Assembly: GCA_905250125.1 (NCBI GenBank)
Contig: CAJNOL010001110.1
Coordinates: 1-64,000, forward strand
Length of the DNA stretch: 64,000 nt
Direction: 5' to 3'
Source: Rotaria sordida
Lineage: Eukaryota; Rotifera; Eurotatoria; Philodinida; Philodinidae
How positions within the stretch are numbered: the first letter of the stretch is position 1; each line of letters opens with the position of its first letter. The position numbers and the translations under genes were made by a program. The notes beneath the pieces are model-generated. The model saw nothing but the letters and a program-made list of their open reading frames with translations. It ran no database searches and was not told the DNA's origin. This document shows positions 26,614 to 38,060 of the stretch, one piece after another.

Positions 26614-28456
26614 AATTTATAAATTGAATAGTAATAATGATATGCACGAAAATTTTCACTGATTTTTTTTTTGCTCTATGATTTCATCAACAAATCATAA
26701 TAACCATACAGAAATAGAAATAAAATAAACTTACTTTGAATTCAAACATTCATTGCGTTGAAATGAAACGAAAAAAAGAAAAAGAAAAAATAACTTTTGT
26801 TTTGTTGTAATGTATGTGTATATTAATTTTCTCAAGTGTTGAACAATTGATTGTAGGAAAAAAAAAAAAGTTGACAAGTAAATATAAATTTGTAAATGTA
26901 ACAACAATAGAAATATATATTGTTATAATGTCTTTTTCTTTCGAATAATTTTCAAGAAATAAAACAAGAACAAATAACAATACATTTTATGTTAAGTTAA
27001 GAGTGGATAATGAATGCTACTGAGAATACACACGACCTCAAGACGCTTAAAGTACATAGAGAGGGCAGAATAAAACAAAAAAGAATATATGAAATATTTT
27101 AGGATAATTCGAAAATAAATTTTTTAGAATCGATTAATTGAAGTTTTCTAAATAAAAATATTTTAATTAAAAGTTATAAAAAATATTCTAAAATTTCAAA
27201 TTTGAATAATTCTATTACAAAATGTATTATGTTGATTAATATTTTTCAAGGTCACGAAGTTTTTACTTAAATATTAATTTTCTCTAAAATATATAATAAT
27301 TCATTCAATTTTCATTTTTGAAAAATATCATATTTCATTCTATCAACATTTGCTTTAACATCCTACTAACAGAAATAGATTAATAGTTTTTATAAAATCC
27401 GAGTGATTAATTATCTTATAAAAATATAGGACGAACCCATGAGGATCATAAATGTCAGACTTAATACTATTAATCTATTTCGTCAAAATGAAACTTCAAG
27501 ATAGTAGATGATTGAAAGCCATAGATATACAAGAATTTACATCGATCAGATATTTTTTTATATTACAGTCAATAATGATAAATTTCCTATTGTTTATATT
27601 CTTCATTGCAATTATTAAACTTTTTGCAAAAAAAAAACTATTCATTTATTCAACATACAATAAAATAAAATTTATTAAAATACATGAAAATTTATATTTT
27701 CTTATTATTAAATAATGTTATTAATTGAGTTACAAATAAAAAAAAAGTTATTGAATCTCTTGAGATTTCTTGATTTCCGATTAAACTCTCGTCACTTGCA
27801 ATATCAGAATCTTCTATTGTGAGTAGACGAGTTTAGAAAATTATCCAAAATATATCAAACAATTTCGAATTCAATCTATCCACATTTATCTTTTTTTTTT
27901 TTTTTGTATTCTTATAAACATTTATTCAAAGATTTACAATAAATTGAAGTTTGTTCGTATAATTTAATAAATAACGATTAAGAAATATGTATGCATATAT
28001 TTTATAAATGTAACATTGAACGATGAAGGAATGAATAATAGGGAGAAGAAACAAATATGATACTGACTCATGTCACTTGACACCGAAACGAAAGTAATCA
28101 AAAAAAAAAAAAAGAAAAAAGAAAACATAGAACAAATGTGAATACAACATATAGTAGATTAAAGAGACTCCACTTCGATAATTGTTTTTGTTTTGTTTTT
28201 TTAATGCCATGAAAAATAAAAGGAACAAATATACGTCTACATAAGAAAATCGTGCATGAATTTGTATTAATGAAAATACTCTCATACACGCAAGGATATG
28301 AACAAACAACAATTACATAAATGCTTAAGACTTCATGCACAACAGATATAGAATAATTATAATAATTATAGTAGGTAGTACAGATTTAAAGAAGGACAAA
28401 AGAAAAATATAGATGAGAAAAAAAAATGAACTATGCGTATGTTTAAAATCTGTTGA
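26614..28456. other. AT-rich spacer
   Basis: I see nothing coding here beyond short frames in A/T-run sequence (for example near 27512-27715, which is mostly Phe/Ile/Lys codons). The left end holds the ankyrin/SOCS gene promoter and the right end the 3' flank of the V-ATPase gene. There are poly-T runs near 27890-27905 and a poly-A run near 28100. Confidence 0.55.
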
Positions 28457-29178
28457 TTAATCGCAACCAGGTTGATTTTTTGTTGTCATAATCAAAGCAA
28501 CGATTAATCCATAAAGACCAAGTACTTCAGCAAAAATTAAAATTAAAATCATTCCAACATATAATCTAGACAAAAAAAATAAAAAAATAAATATTTAATC
28601 AACACATTTTTCTTATCTTTATATTTACATTTTATTTTCGTGTTTTTTTTTCTCAAAAAAAAAGAAAAACTAATCTACTAACCGTGGTTGTTGAGCTGTT
28701 CCTCGTACACCTGCATCACCAACAATACCAACTGCAAATCCAGCTGCCAATCCACTTAATCCAACTGATAAACCAGCTCCTAATTGAAGAAAAGCTCTAA
28801 AAATATAAATAAGAATTTATTTTAAAACATCTTTTTTTTTTTCTCCTCACTTATAAAGACCATAATTGTCTGTAGCTATATTATTAGCAATGAGTACAGC
28901 AACGACAAGACCATAAATAGCAATAATACCAGCCATGACTACAGGAATTACACTTTTCATTATAAATTCAGGTCTCATTACAGCCATTGCTGAAATACCA
29001 CAACCAGATTTAGCCGTACCATAAGCGGCACCCATTGCTATAAGCAATTGAATAAATAAGTTTTTTATTGAAGAATTAAGAATATCAACATACCACTAAA
29101 TACAACGGCTGCAGTTGCACCCATAGAGCCAAAAAAAGCCGAGTAGGCTGGACACTTTTCAGTCACTGATGATGGCAT
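28457..29178 (-). CDS. ATP6V0C: V-type H+-ATPase 16 kDa proteolipid subunit c
   Basis: Subunit c forms the proton-carrying ring of the membrane sector of the vacuolar ATPase, acidifying endosomes and lysosomes. Four exons (29094-29178, 28851-29037, 28683-28796, 28565-28457) with short GT-AG introns give 164 residues, close to the usual 155-160. All four helices are visible. Helix 1 is [20 protein letters not shown], ending in AYGTAKSG. Helix 2 is [20 protein letters not shown], helix 3 is [20 protein letters not shown], and helix 4 is [19 protein letters not shown]. Helix 4 holds the essential proton-binding glutamate (in [10 protein letters not shown]), and the conserved [12 protein letters not shown] loop precedes it. 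Nothing is missing. The second acidic residue of the yeast family (helix 2 paralogues) is not expected here. This is the most secure call in the window. No neighbour shares its function. Confidence 0.97.
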
Positions 29179-31675
29179 GATGATGATAAATGTAAAAAGA
29201 TATCTAGAGATTTAAGTTAGAAATTGAGAGAATGGAAGAATTAATGATCTAAAAATAAGAAAAATAATTATTTTTCTTTTTTTGAAAATACGAAAAAAAA
29301 TAAATTGTTCACGCCGACATTTTCTTTGAATCATGTGATAGTGATGCAATCATAAAAAAAAGACTACCTGTAAATGTATTCAAATGCAATGAATATACAC
29401 CTTTCTTGTTTTTTCTTCTTCTGCGTTAGTTACTTATGACGAAAGATAAATATCATATGCGCTCATGGAACAACATTTTATCGCTTATCAATTTCATAGT
29501 TCTCCGTTTTTTTAACATAATACCCTTGTACTATATTTAGTTTCATATCGAAATTAAAAAGAAACAAAAAGTGAATACATAATAATGAATACTAAAAAAA
29601 AGTAAATAAATCAAAAGATGTTGAACTTTGTCTACAATAATAATAAATAGTAAATAGAAAATAAATGAATCAAACAATAGTTTATTGATTTTTTTTTTCC
29701 ATCATTCATCCATTATCAATTAGTTCGTTGACTCTCACCATTTATACTTTGTATTGTAATAGTTAAGTTTTACGGAAAAACTATTAAAAAAATAAAAACA
29801 AAAAAAGAAAGATCCGCTATATCATATTATGAAATAAAACATATATTTCTAGTTGATCAATAGGGAGGACTGAAAGATGAATTTCATTGGTCGACATGAT
29901 AATTGTTTTCTTTTCTGCCGTTAGAATAACAGTAGTTCTCAATGAACATCGAAACTTTTTTCTTCTTAACAAAAGAATATCAAATCGATTTAATGTATAG
30001 CAGTGACGATGTATCCAGAAAAAATTTTGAAAAGATAATTGACTATTCTAGCGGAGAGGAGGGGGAGGGACAATTGTCGAAGAAAAAATAGTTTTCGATT
30101 CGTAGGTACATCTTCACTATTGTCACATCATAGAATAGAAAAGAAAATTTATTGGCTAAAAATAACATCGAATACAGCTGCAATCATCGGCAACAGCCAT
30201 CTATTTATTATCATTTTTCTTTTTTTTGTTTGTTTGTTGGGTGAGTTGAGTCAACATTATTGATTAATTTTCAACGAGTTTTTGCATTTTTCTGCTCTGT
30301 GATATGATTAAAATGAAGTTACATTCCCAATCTTTCTTCTAGATGCATTGCTGGTATAAAGCATTTCTAATTTTGAAGACAAGATCTTTCTAAATTGACA
30401 CTTGTATCAAGGGTTGATGTGATGGCTTTGCTTAGGTTGCTCTTGAGATGTAGATAAGAGTTAAAGAAAAACATTTTTCTTTTGATATTTGTAAAAAGAT
30501 TTACTTCTTCATATTTTTCATTGTAGTTGAAGAAAGAAAGATAGAACAAAAGACAAAATTAAATATAGAGAAGTTAGTCCGCTGTTATTATGAAATATGA
30601 CTGTTTTGAAGTGATCAATTTTAGTGATGAATCAACGATAAAGATAATGAATAATGCTCAAAGAAATCTTTCGAGATCTGTCCATAGTAAATTTTTAAAA
30701 GATAAACGTCATTGCTCTTTCAAAATTGATCAAATGATCATATATAATATATGACTAAAACAACTAATGTGATAGTCATTAATGAGAAAAGCTCGTCGAA
30801 ATAACTGTTTTGTATTTGTAAAAGTTCATGAATGAAATATCAATCAATACTTATTTAATTCTTCTAGTTTTCTAGAGTGTCTATGAAGAATTTTCTACTT
30901 TGAAATTATTGCGTTCTTGTTGTTGAAAACACGTGAAAACAAATACAATAAATTTTGATAATATTTAAAAGAGAAAAAGAGAGATTGTTTTCTACCTTTT
31001 ATCTTATTCATTTAACTGATTCATACTAAGGTATACTATTTTACTTTAACATAAAAAAAGAAGAATCTTTATTAATTGTTTATGCTGTTTGTCATTTGTT
31101 AATATTTCTTCAAAGATTAAAATGTATCCATTACTTGTACTTGAAGTTTTTCGTCTAGTTGCTGACCTGTACAAGTACAAGTCCAATTACTTAAAATAAT
31201 ATTTGCGAAACATTTTAGAGAGTATTCTATAAGTATCAACCAATCACTATTTATGGTATTAGAATAATGGTCATATCTAGTGCTATAGAGTTGTGTTAGT
31301 TCGCTAGTTTTGATTCTCACAATTCAATAATTATAAATATCACTAAGTGTGAGACTCTTGAATATTTCTCCAATATCAATTAGAAAAAATCTCTCACATG
31401 ATATCCGGAAAATATAAGGAATAATGTAAGAAATAGCATTGTTACACCTAGTAACAGAGATGAAAATTAACAATGAGAAAAGCATTTTCATTGTCAGCAT
31501 AGTAGAAAAAATAATAAGAAATCATAACTGTCAAGTTATATTTATTTGCTTCCATGTTGGGGTTGTGTACGCATGATATATATGGATGTGAACTATTGGT
31601 GTTAGTGTGAGTGTAACACTCATACTACATCCTTTTTTAATGACAAATTCAAGAAGGAAAACGAGCAGCAACGCA
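29179..31675. other. spacer upstream of the V-ATPase gene
   Basis: The first few hundred bases are the V-ATPase promoter region. The remainder is AT-rich, with short, motif-free frames (30039-30263, 30367-30549, 31117-31320) that I do not count as genes. Confidence 0.5.
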
Positions 31676-32788
31676 TATCGTCAATCAGCCATCTGTTCTG
31701 CCTCTGAATCGACTTCTTCGTCCATCATCTGTTACTTAATTTCTCCAGTGGAATGATTAGACTTCTTGAAGATACTTTCGACCTTGCATGTCTGATTAAT
31801 ATAGCCAATAGCGATTATTGTGTTCAAAGATTTCATCCATTGATATGTCAAGTCTCGAATGTTGCTGAGGCTAAAGTTCACGTTTTTGTCATATACATAA
31901 TTTTTTAAGTCAATCCATTCTAACTCAATCGGATTGAGTATACAATACTTCATCGACAAACTATAAAACTACGTATATTACGGTAGAAAATGCTTTGAAA
32001 GACAATTGACTAACCGTAAAATATCAACATCGTATTTATTAGCTACCTTATCGCCCGCATAACGTTTTATTGACATATTATCGATAGCGAGCTCGAGTAA
32101 CTCTACTTTAGTAGCTATGAGAGTGATTGTGATTTACCATTGCCTATAATGATAAGCATTAATCATTTGAATGTTCATTTATATACGAATCTGAGTTTTC
32201 TCATTCAACATCATAGCAATGTCTTCGACTGGATGGGATAATCAATATCCTTAGTCAGAATACACATAAGAATCTTGTCGATGGTGGGATAGATTCTCTC
32301 TGCCAAAAGACCATGAGCATGAAATCTAAACAAAACACTAAGATTAATATTACTCTTCGAGTAGATCGAACCCACTGAATATTCTTCTGTTGTTGTTGTG
32401 CGATCAGAACGATTGATGGACGGACAGAGTTTGATAGTCTATGCGGAAGTTTAGGAACGGAGAAACTAGTTACCATTATATTAGTGCTGGTGATGCATGA
32501 GGACGATGACGACGACGATCTTGATCATAGGTTTCGCAGTGGAGTAGTCATCTGAAGTTTTCGATTTTCTAATTCATGTTTCTCTTTCGTTTCATTCTTC
32601 AATCTTTCGACAGATCTCATTGAGATATCAAACATGGATGAGAGTCGTTCATTTATACTGAAGAGTGGAATTATTGGTCCAAGCTTCTCTTTTTCGACAC
32701 GCTTGATAACATTGAAAAATATCTGTTCTATCTCGTGAGAGAATTGATACCCTATGGACATTTTTATAGTAAACATCGACAGCAGCAA
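31676..32788 (-). pseudogene. decayed IS630/Tc1-mariner-like DDE transposase
   Basis: Minus-strand pieces line up in order with an animal IS630/Tc1-like transposase, a cut-and-paste enzyme of DNA transposons. 32525-32788 encodes an N-terminal helix-turn-helix-like part (PLFSINERLSSMFDISMRSV, then ERLKNE). 32255-32476 encodes a fragment near the catalytic core. About 32010-32130 encodes KVELLELAIDN, then KRYAGDKVANKYDVDILRLV. 31732-31959 encodes LNPIELEWIDLKNYV, the conserved block just before the C terminus, whose glutamate fits the third catalytic acid. An acidic tail (MMDEEVDSEAEQMAD) follows after a stop. The pieces are in different frames and separated by stops, so the gene is dead. No terminal repeats were identified. 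The family assignment is firm at superfamily level only. Confidence 0.75.
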
Positions 32789-32867
32789 TACCTATGAACC
32801 AATGGAATTACTTTGGAAATACAACCAGCAGAAAAAAAATGCTCAAATCAAAACGCAAAATACCAAG

Positions 32868-33035
32868 GGTATAACCAGGAATTTTTCAATGGGAGTGCCC
32901 GACTTGTTATGAAGGAAGAGTACACACCAGTAGGAAAATAATTTTTTGTTTTCCGAAAAGATTTTTCATTCTTACTCCTTCATATCTTTTTTTGGCTAAG
33001 AAGGTGCATCTCTGTTGGCTACATCCTTTATATTC
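32868..33035. repeat. probable MITE remnant
   Basis: The left side begins agggtataaccaggaattt. The right side ends with a partly complementary ttggctacatccttt, preceded by a GTGCATCTCTG-like motif also seen at the end of the 21370-21984 element. A related fragment occurs near 19258. No ORF is present, and target duplications were not recognised. Confidence 0.45.
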
Positions 33036-33975
33036 CCAGTTGACAATGCAATCATATATGAAAGCAATATCGTACAATCACTAATGTCCGTTTAAAAAAA
33101 AATAATCGGAACGTCTTTTTCTCCAATATTATATCAGAAAAAATCATTTTTATAAAACTTTGAAAAAATCTACAAAAATGATCTGTCGATCTAAATCACA
33201 TATCAAAACCAAAATTTCATCGAAATGATAGACCGTTTTCATGCATTTTTTCCAATGTTTTGCAGAATTTAACTGATGAAAATTGCAGCTCTATGGCTCT
33301 TTCCGTTCTTGAGTTATTGAAAAAATACTCATCAGCCCTTTTTTTTTTAAATAGACATTAGTTCGTATGGCCCAAAAAATGTTATGCATTATCTAATTCT
33401 ATTTTGTGGTCATTTCATTTTGTTAAGTTACTATCGAAATGATGACTTTTTCGCGCAATTGGATGCAAGAACTTTGATTTTTTGATGTCATCTTGTCAGT
33501 GGTGGATCTCGAATTTTGGGAAAGAGAATGGCGATCATCTCTAGTACTTTCTTTCCTTCTCTATAAATCCGTCATTGCTTCTTTTCGAATTAAATCGATG
33601 AAGTAAAATAGATATAATTACATTAACCAAGAAACGAGAAATTGTTACACATATAAAATATTATTAGATCTAAAGAAACAGAATCTCCTATGCAGAAAAT
33701 ATGCACTTTATTCTGATCAAAATGAAAAATTTCATGTTTCGCTTAATCTCATGTTATTCTATATTTTTCTTATCTATATTCAACAATAAAAATTCTTTCA
33801 TATTTAAAAATGATTAAGAAATCTCTTAAAATTTGATGCTATTGAAAGTATTAATATTTGCTTATAATTATGTTGTTTTATTTAAAAATCAATTACATGG
33901 ACAACAAAATATGCGACAAAAAACAGGGAGTCGGTACTTATGGAACACCCTTTATGTGTATGTCTTTATTCTGTT
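33036..33975. other. spacer, possibly repeat-derived
   Basis: No gene is seen. The 33100-33500 part (repeated fatcgaaatgat-like and cattttttccaatg words) reads like interspersed-repeat text, similar in flavour to 48560-48980, but I cannot define boundaries. Confidence 0.35.
33965..33970 (-). terminator. poly(A) signal of the neuropeptide-like gene
   Basis: AATAAA on the minus strand, only 5 nt beyond the stop codon of the 33976-34440 gene, so the 3' UTR would be very short. It sits on the coding strand, and no closer competitor is present. Confidence 0.55.
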
Positions 33976-34440
33976 TTAACCAACAAGTCCACTACGCCAT
34001 ATACCAGTATTAATTCGCTGTTGTTTCAATCCTGGTACGATTTTTTCTATTGATCGTCTTCGTCCTGCTAATGATTCCATAGGTCGACGATTTAGCGAAG
34101 CCCATTTAAAATAATAATCGTCATCTGGATCCCAACTATCACGTATATACATATTACTTTCTTCTTTATTTTTCATTGAATCTATTTGTTGATTAATTGG
34201 TGGAATTTTTGTTGGATTAAGATAATTATAAATTTGAGTTTCTGATAATAGTTGATCATCGTCTTTCCCTATTGATTTACGAATTATATCATATAAACGA
34301 GTTTCATAATTGGAATATGAAAAAACTAAAAAGAAAATGAAATAAAATTTTTGCATTAAATTCATTTTTCAATTCAACTTACCAGTATTAATAAAAGATA
34401 AAATAATACATGAGAAATATAAGATAATCATTAACTTCAT
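33976..34440 (-). CDS. secreted neuropeptide-like precursor
   Basis: Two exons, 34383-34440 and 33976-34325, joined by a 57-nt GT-AG intron, give 135 residues. The first exon is a hydrophobic signal peptide (MKLMIILYFSCIILSFINT) with a probable cleavage site shortly after it. The mature part is polar and acidic in the middle (WDPDDDYYFKWASL) and ends in a block with prohormone-convertase-like sites: an Arg-Arg pair, then PMESLAG followed by Arg-Arg-Arg. The Gly before the tribasic site would amidate a short peptide. The last residues, NTGIWRSGLVG, also end in Gly directly at the stop, so a second C-terminal amide is possible. I do not recognise the peptide family. A non-hormonal secreted protein is the alternative. 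CRE-like sites lie upstream. Confidence 0.6.
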
Positions 34441-34549
34441 AACTAATATGATTGCTAAAATATAAAAAAGAAATTCTTTTCTATTAAAAACTTGAATTTA
34501 AAAAAAAAAGATTATTTATAAAACACGATCGATTGGTACGTGATAGAAA

Positions 34550-34592
34550 TGACGTACATGCATTGGCATTATCTTCCATGTAAAATACGTCA
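34550..34592. promoter_or_regulatory. pair of CRE-like sites upstream of the neuropeptide-like gene
   Basis: TGACGTAC at 34550-34557 and TACGTCA at 34586-34592 face each other about 110-150 nt upstream of the minus-strand ATG at 34440. A further ACGTAACGTC follows near 34621. TGACGTA-type sites bind CREB/ATF proteins and are frequent in neuropeptide promoters. Function here is inferred from sequence and position only. Confidence 0.4.
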
Positions 34593-34979
34593 ATCAGTAT
34601 TAATTACTATCTGATCGTATACGTAACGTCTATCAATGTCGATTTATAAACGGAAGGTAACAGAAAAAAAAAAGAATTTCTAACTGTTTAATTACTGTGA
34701 AATGATGTCAGAGGAATGGATTAAAAAAAAAAGATCAATCAAGGTTTCATATAGACATTTCTTTTTATAGTATGAGCTTAATGTACTTATAGGTGAAATT
34801 CTATTAGTGCGGGGTAACACTCATTTAACTATAGATGTTATAATCTCAAGCAAATTTTTTCTTCTACTGTAAATATATTTTACGTCATTTTACACACATA
34901 ACATGGACAGATGGTGTCATGATTTCTTTTCTCGTATTCTTCTATGTGATATAATCATGTGTTACCTAAGCAAATAAGA

Positions 34980-36360
34980 ATTTCTGAAAATGTGTTTAAA
35001 CATCCTAAATGTGGTTCCTATCTAAACACTAACACCAAAAAAAAAGCAGTTAATTTCCTCATAGTCAGTTCATGAGGATGATTAGATTACACAGTTTCCG
35101 CATCTGGAAAGCGTAGAAACGTTTTTGCGCAATATTTTAATGTACTTTGCAAATGAAAATCATTCTTTTTGCGCGTGATATGTGTATAAAATATTAAGAA
35201 AAGCTTTTTAGACGCTTTCCATATAGAAATATTACTTTTTTTAAAACCATTTCCTGTGTATTTTTTATGATAATGAAAAGAGCTAGGTTCATGACTTTCT
35301 GAATGAACATGAATATGCTCAAATAGAAACAGCGAGAAGAATATCTGAACATGTTTGTAGAAATTTTTCTACTTTTATTCGGAATACAAAACTTAAATAT
35401 CGAATATAGAGATCTATAAATCGTAGTTTAATATCCATTTGCCATGGGCATAGAGCAATTGCAAGATACTACGATATTTGAAGAATTTTCTCAACTCCTT
35501 ACGATAGTATCTTTTTTTTCTCAAAAACACCACTAAATCTACAGAAATTAATGATTATTATTAATTTTGCTGTACTTCGAGATAGTCTTTAAGTAGTTCG
35601 TAACTTTGTATGATCTCATAGAAATAAAATAGTGATTGTAATGTATATGCCTAGAACGATAAATATGGAATCTCTACGTACTTGTGAAATACTGTCGAGT
35701 TTTGTATACAAACGTATTTTGAGGATTCGTATAGTTCAGTATGATATTCTTATATCTTCAGAGTCATATAACAAAGCAATACGATTAGATATGAAACAAA
35801 ATGGAGATATACGATCACAATTGTGAATTATACAAACCGTCGTATCTACCTGAAGACGCTTGTTAAATGAGCCTCCCTGTTTATCCGGAATGCTTCAAAA
35901 ATTTTCGAAAAAAAAAAACGACTTTCACTTTCTGATAAAGCATCACAAGAATTTGTGAAAATGTGATTCAACATCCTAAATACAGCTCTCATTTGAGTGT
36001 GCTCACGCCTATGCAGTAAATGTCAAAACCAACTGCTTTCATCATAAAAAAGTGTGTGAATACGCTTACAAAGTCAACTTTTGTATCTGGAAAACGTGCA
36101 AACTTTTCTTCTTGCAATATTTTAATGTATTTTGTATACAAACAGTCATCATTGCATGCATAATTTATGTATGTCAGTGAGAGAAAACTTTTTGAACATT
36201 TGCCAAATGAAAAATTTACTTTTTTTTGAGCGCTTCCGCGTGCCTTTTATAATGAAAGTAGTTAGTTTTGGACATTTTTTGAACGGACGTGATAATGATC
36301 AAATGTAAAACGAACTGCAGGACCATTTAAACACGTTTTTAGATATTCTTGTTTGCTTAT
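34980..36360. repeat. diverged direct duplication, two copies about 970 bp apart
   Basis: Copy A (about 34982-35390) and copy B (about 35950-36355) share an ordered series of words. Examples are acatcctaaat, then atctggaaa followed by gcaatattttaatgta, then ctttttgaac or ctttttagac, then tttataatga or tttatgataatga, and finally gaacatg-like ends. The copies are clearly related but heavily mutated. Neither copy has a long ORF; the 64-codon frame near 35632-35826 lies between them. This is likely an old repeat family inserted twice or tandemly duplicated. Confidence 0.65.
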
Positions 36361-36835
36361 TATTAGCTTATAACTATGTATCATCGTCGAGGCTTCATAG
36401 TCATTCCATATTTCTCCAAAAAGTAAGATTTTTTAAAGAATAGTACACTTTTTATCGAGAAAAGACAAACATGTTTATTCACGTGTAATTGATTCTTTTA
36501 ACAGCAGTTCAAATAAAAGCTTTTATTCTTGTATTTCAATTAATATACTAACTACGATTTTTTGAATAACTTTCGATTTTCACCATTAGATAGAACAACG
36601 TTGAAGATGTCTATCAGTGTAATATTTAATAGGTTCGAAGAAGCTATTCATGGATATATTCAGGTGAACATCATTTTCATGGTCCATTTCTACAACTTTT
36701 CATAGTCATCTAGGATCAAATGACACCAGATTTCAACCCAAAGAGAGATGTATTTTCCATAAAATTTTCAGATTTTAGAATACTTCTCTTGAAGCACGAA
36801 AAAATTGAACAATCATATACCCTAGTCGAACATCT

Positions 36836-37006
36836 TGTAAGCAAGATCTTGAAATCTTGGGACCGATAAGCAAGATCTTGATAAGATCTTGAAAAGATAA
36901 TTTGTATGTGAAGATCTTGGTTATATCTGATAAATCTGTACCTAAGATCTTGTCAAGATCATGGAAATTATAGCATTCACTATTATCCTTTCACAAGATC
37001 TTGAAA
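36836..37006. repeat. cluster of AAGATCTTG palindromes
   Basis: The palindrome caagatcttg or close variants (gcaagatcttg, aagatcttga, aagatcttgtcaagatc) occurs at least seven times in about 170 bp, with irregular spacing. No ORF is involved. It could be a short satellite or binding-site array; I cannot tell which. Confidence 0.7.
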
Positions 37007-37458
37007 AAAACAAACAGCGACATCATTATTGCATTGGTTACATACTGACTAGTCATTCACCGTTTTTTTTATGCATACAGAGCCTTACATAAACAACGTG
37101 ATTGAACATATGAAATATACGTTTTAAAAATAATTTTTTTAAAAACTATTTTTCGAGTGTTGACCATTTCAGAAAATGCTGATCTCGATCAATGGTCGAG
37201 GATGGACTATCCTGAGACAGTCTGATGGAGGTCGGGCCATCTTCAGGTGAAGCAGATTCCAAAATCTAACTTGCTTCATTTATTCGAGATAGAAATAAGT
37301 AAAATGAAAATAAACTGAAAAAAATATCATAACATGAATTTACAGAAAAAAATAATAAATGCGCTATATCATAGGTTCGAATCATGCATTGTGTCGCAAA
37401 TCACCGTACATAAAACACGTTTTATCTTAGTATGTATCCAAGATCTTACATATCTATA

Positions 37459-37558
37459 NNNNNNNNNNNNNNNNNNNNNNNNNNNNNNNNNNNNNNNNNN
37501 NNNNNNNNNNNNNNNNNNNNNNNNNNNNNNNNNNNNNNNNNNNNNNNNNNNNNNNNNN
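37459..37558. other. assembly gap (100 N)
   Basis: Exactly 100 undetermined bases, the conventional size for a gap of unknown length. It abuts the inverted-repeat element that starts at 37559, so the break in the assembly probably falls at that element's left edge. Confidence 0.99.
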
Positions 37559-38060
37559 TTTTTTTAAGAAAAGAACTATTTTTTTATAAAATTTGATCAA
37601 AGGTTTTATGGGTCGAGGAGTCTGAATCTGAAATTCATTTTTCGAAATTTTGAGTTCGATTTTACTACAAAAATTTCTTTAATAGAAAATATTTTTTGTA
37701 AAAAAAAAAATAATAATTGCTTTCACCAAACAATTAGCTTTATCGTAAAAAATTTTTTTGTTAAAAAATTATTTTATTAACAAAAAAAACTGATTATCTG
37801 ACAAAAAATTGTTTGATGAAAAGAAATTATTTTTTTTTTATAAAAAGTTTTTTGTAAATCACCTTATTTCCTAAATCTTTCTGCTAAAAAACCACTTTTT
37901 CACAAAAAAAAATTTTCTGCTAGAAAAAGATACTTTTTTACAAAAAAATTTTGTGGTAAAATCGAACTCAAAATTTCTAAAAACCGATTTCCGATTCGGA
38001 CTCCTCGATCCCTAAAACCTTTGATCAAATTTTATAAAAAATAGTACTTTTCTTAAAAAA
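37559..38060. mobile_element. inverted-repeat (MITE-like) element with about 115-bp arms
   Basis: The left arm (37559-37679) and right arm (37945-38060) are near-perfect reverse complements. Shared words are aagaaaag, ataaaatttgatcaaaggtt, tcgaggagtc, aattttgagttcgatttta and their complements. The interior is A/T-run sequence (aaaaaaatt, ttttttgt) that also tends to fold back. There is no ORF. The left end may extend into the gap, so no target duplication can be checked. Confidence 0.8.

Noticed and set aside
37370..37390. tRNA T-loop-like ggttcgaatc
   Set aside because: No acceptor stem or anticodon arm can be formed around it; I found no tRNA anywhere in the window by eye.
37334..37567. 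77-codon frame running through the N gap
   Set aside because: Open only because undetermined bases are not counted as stops.
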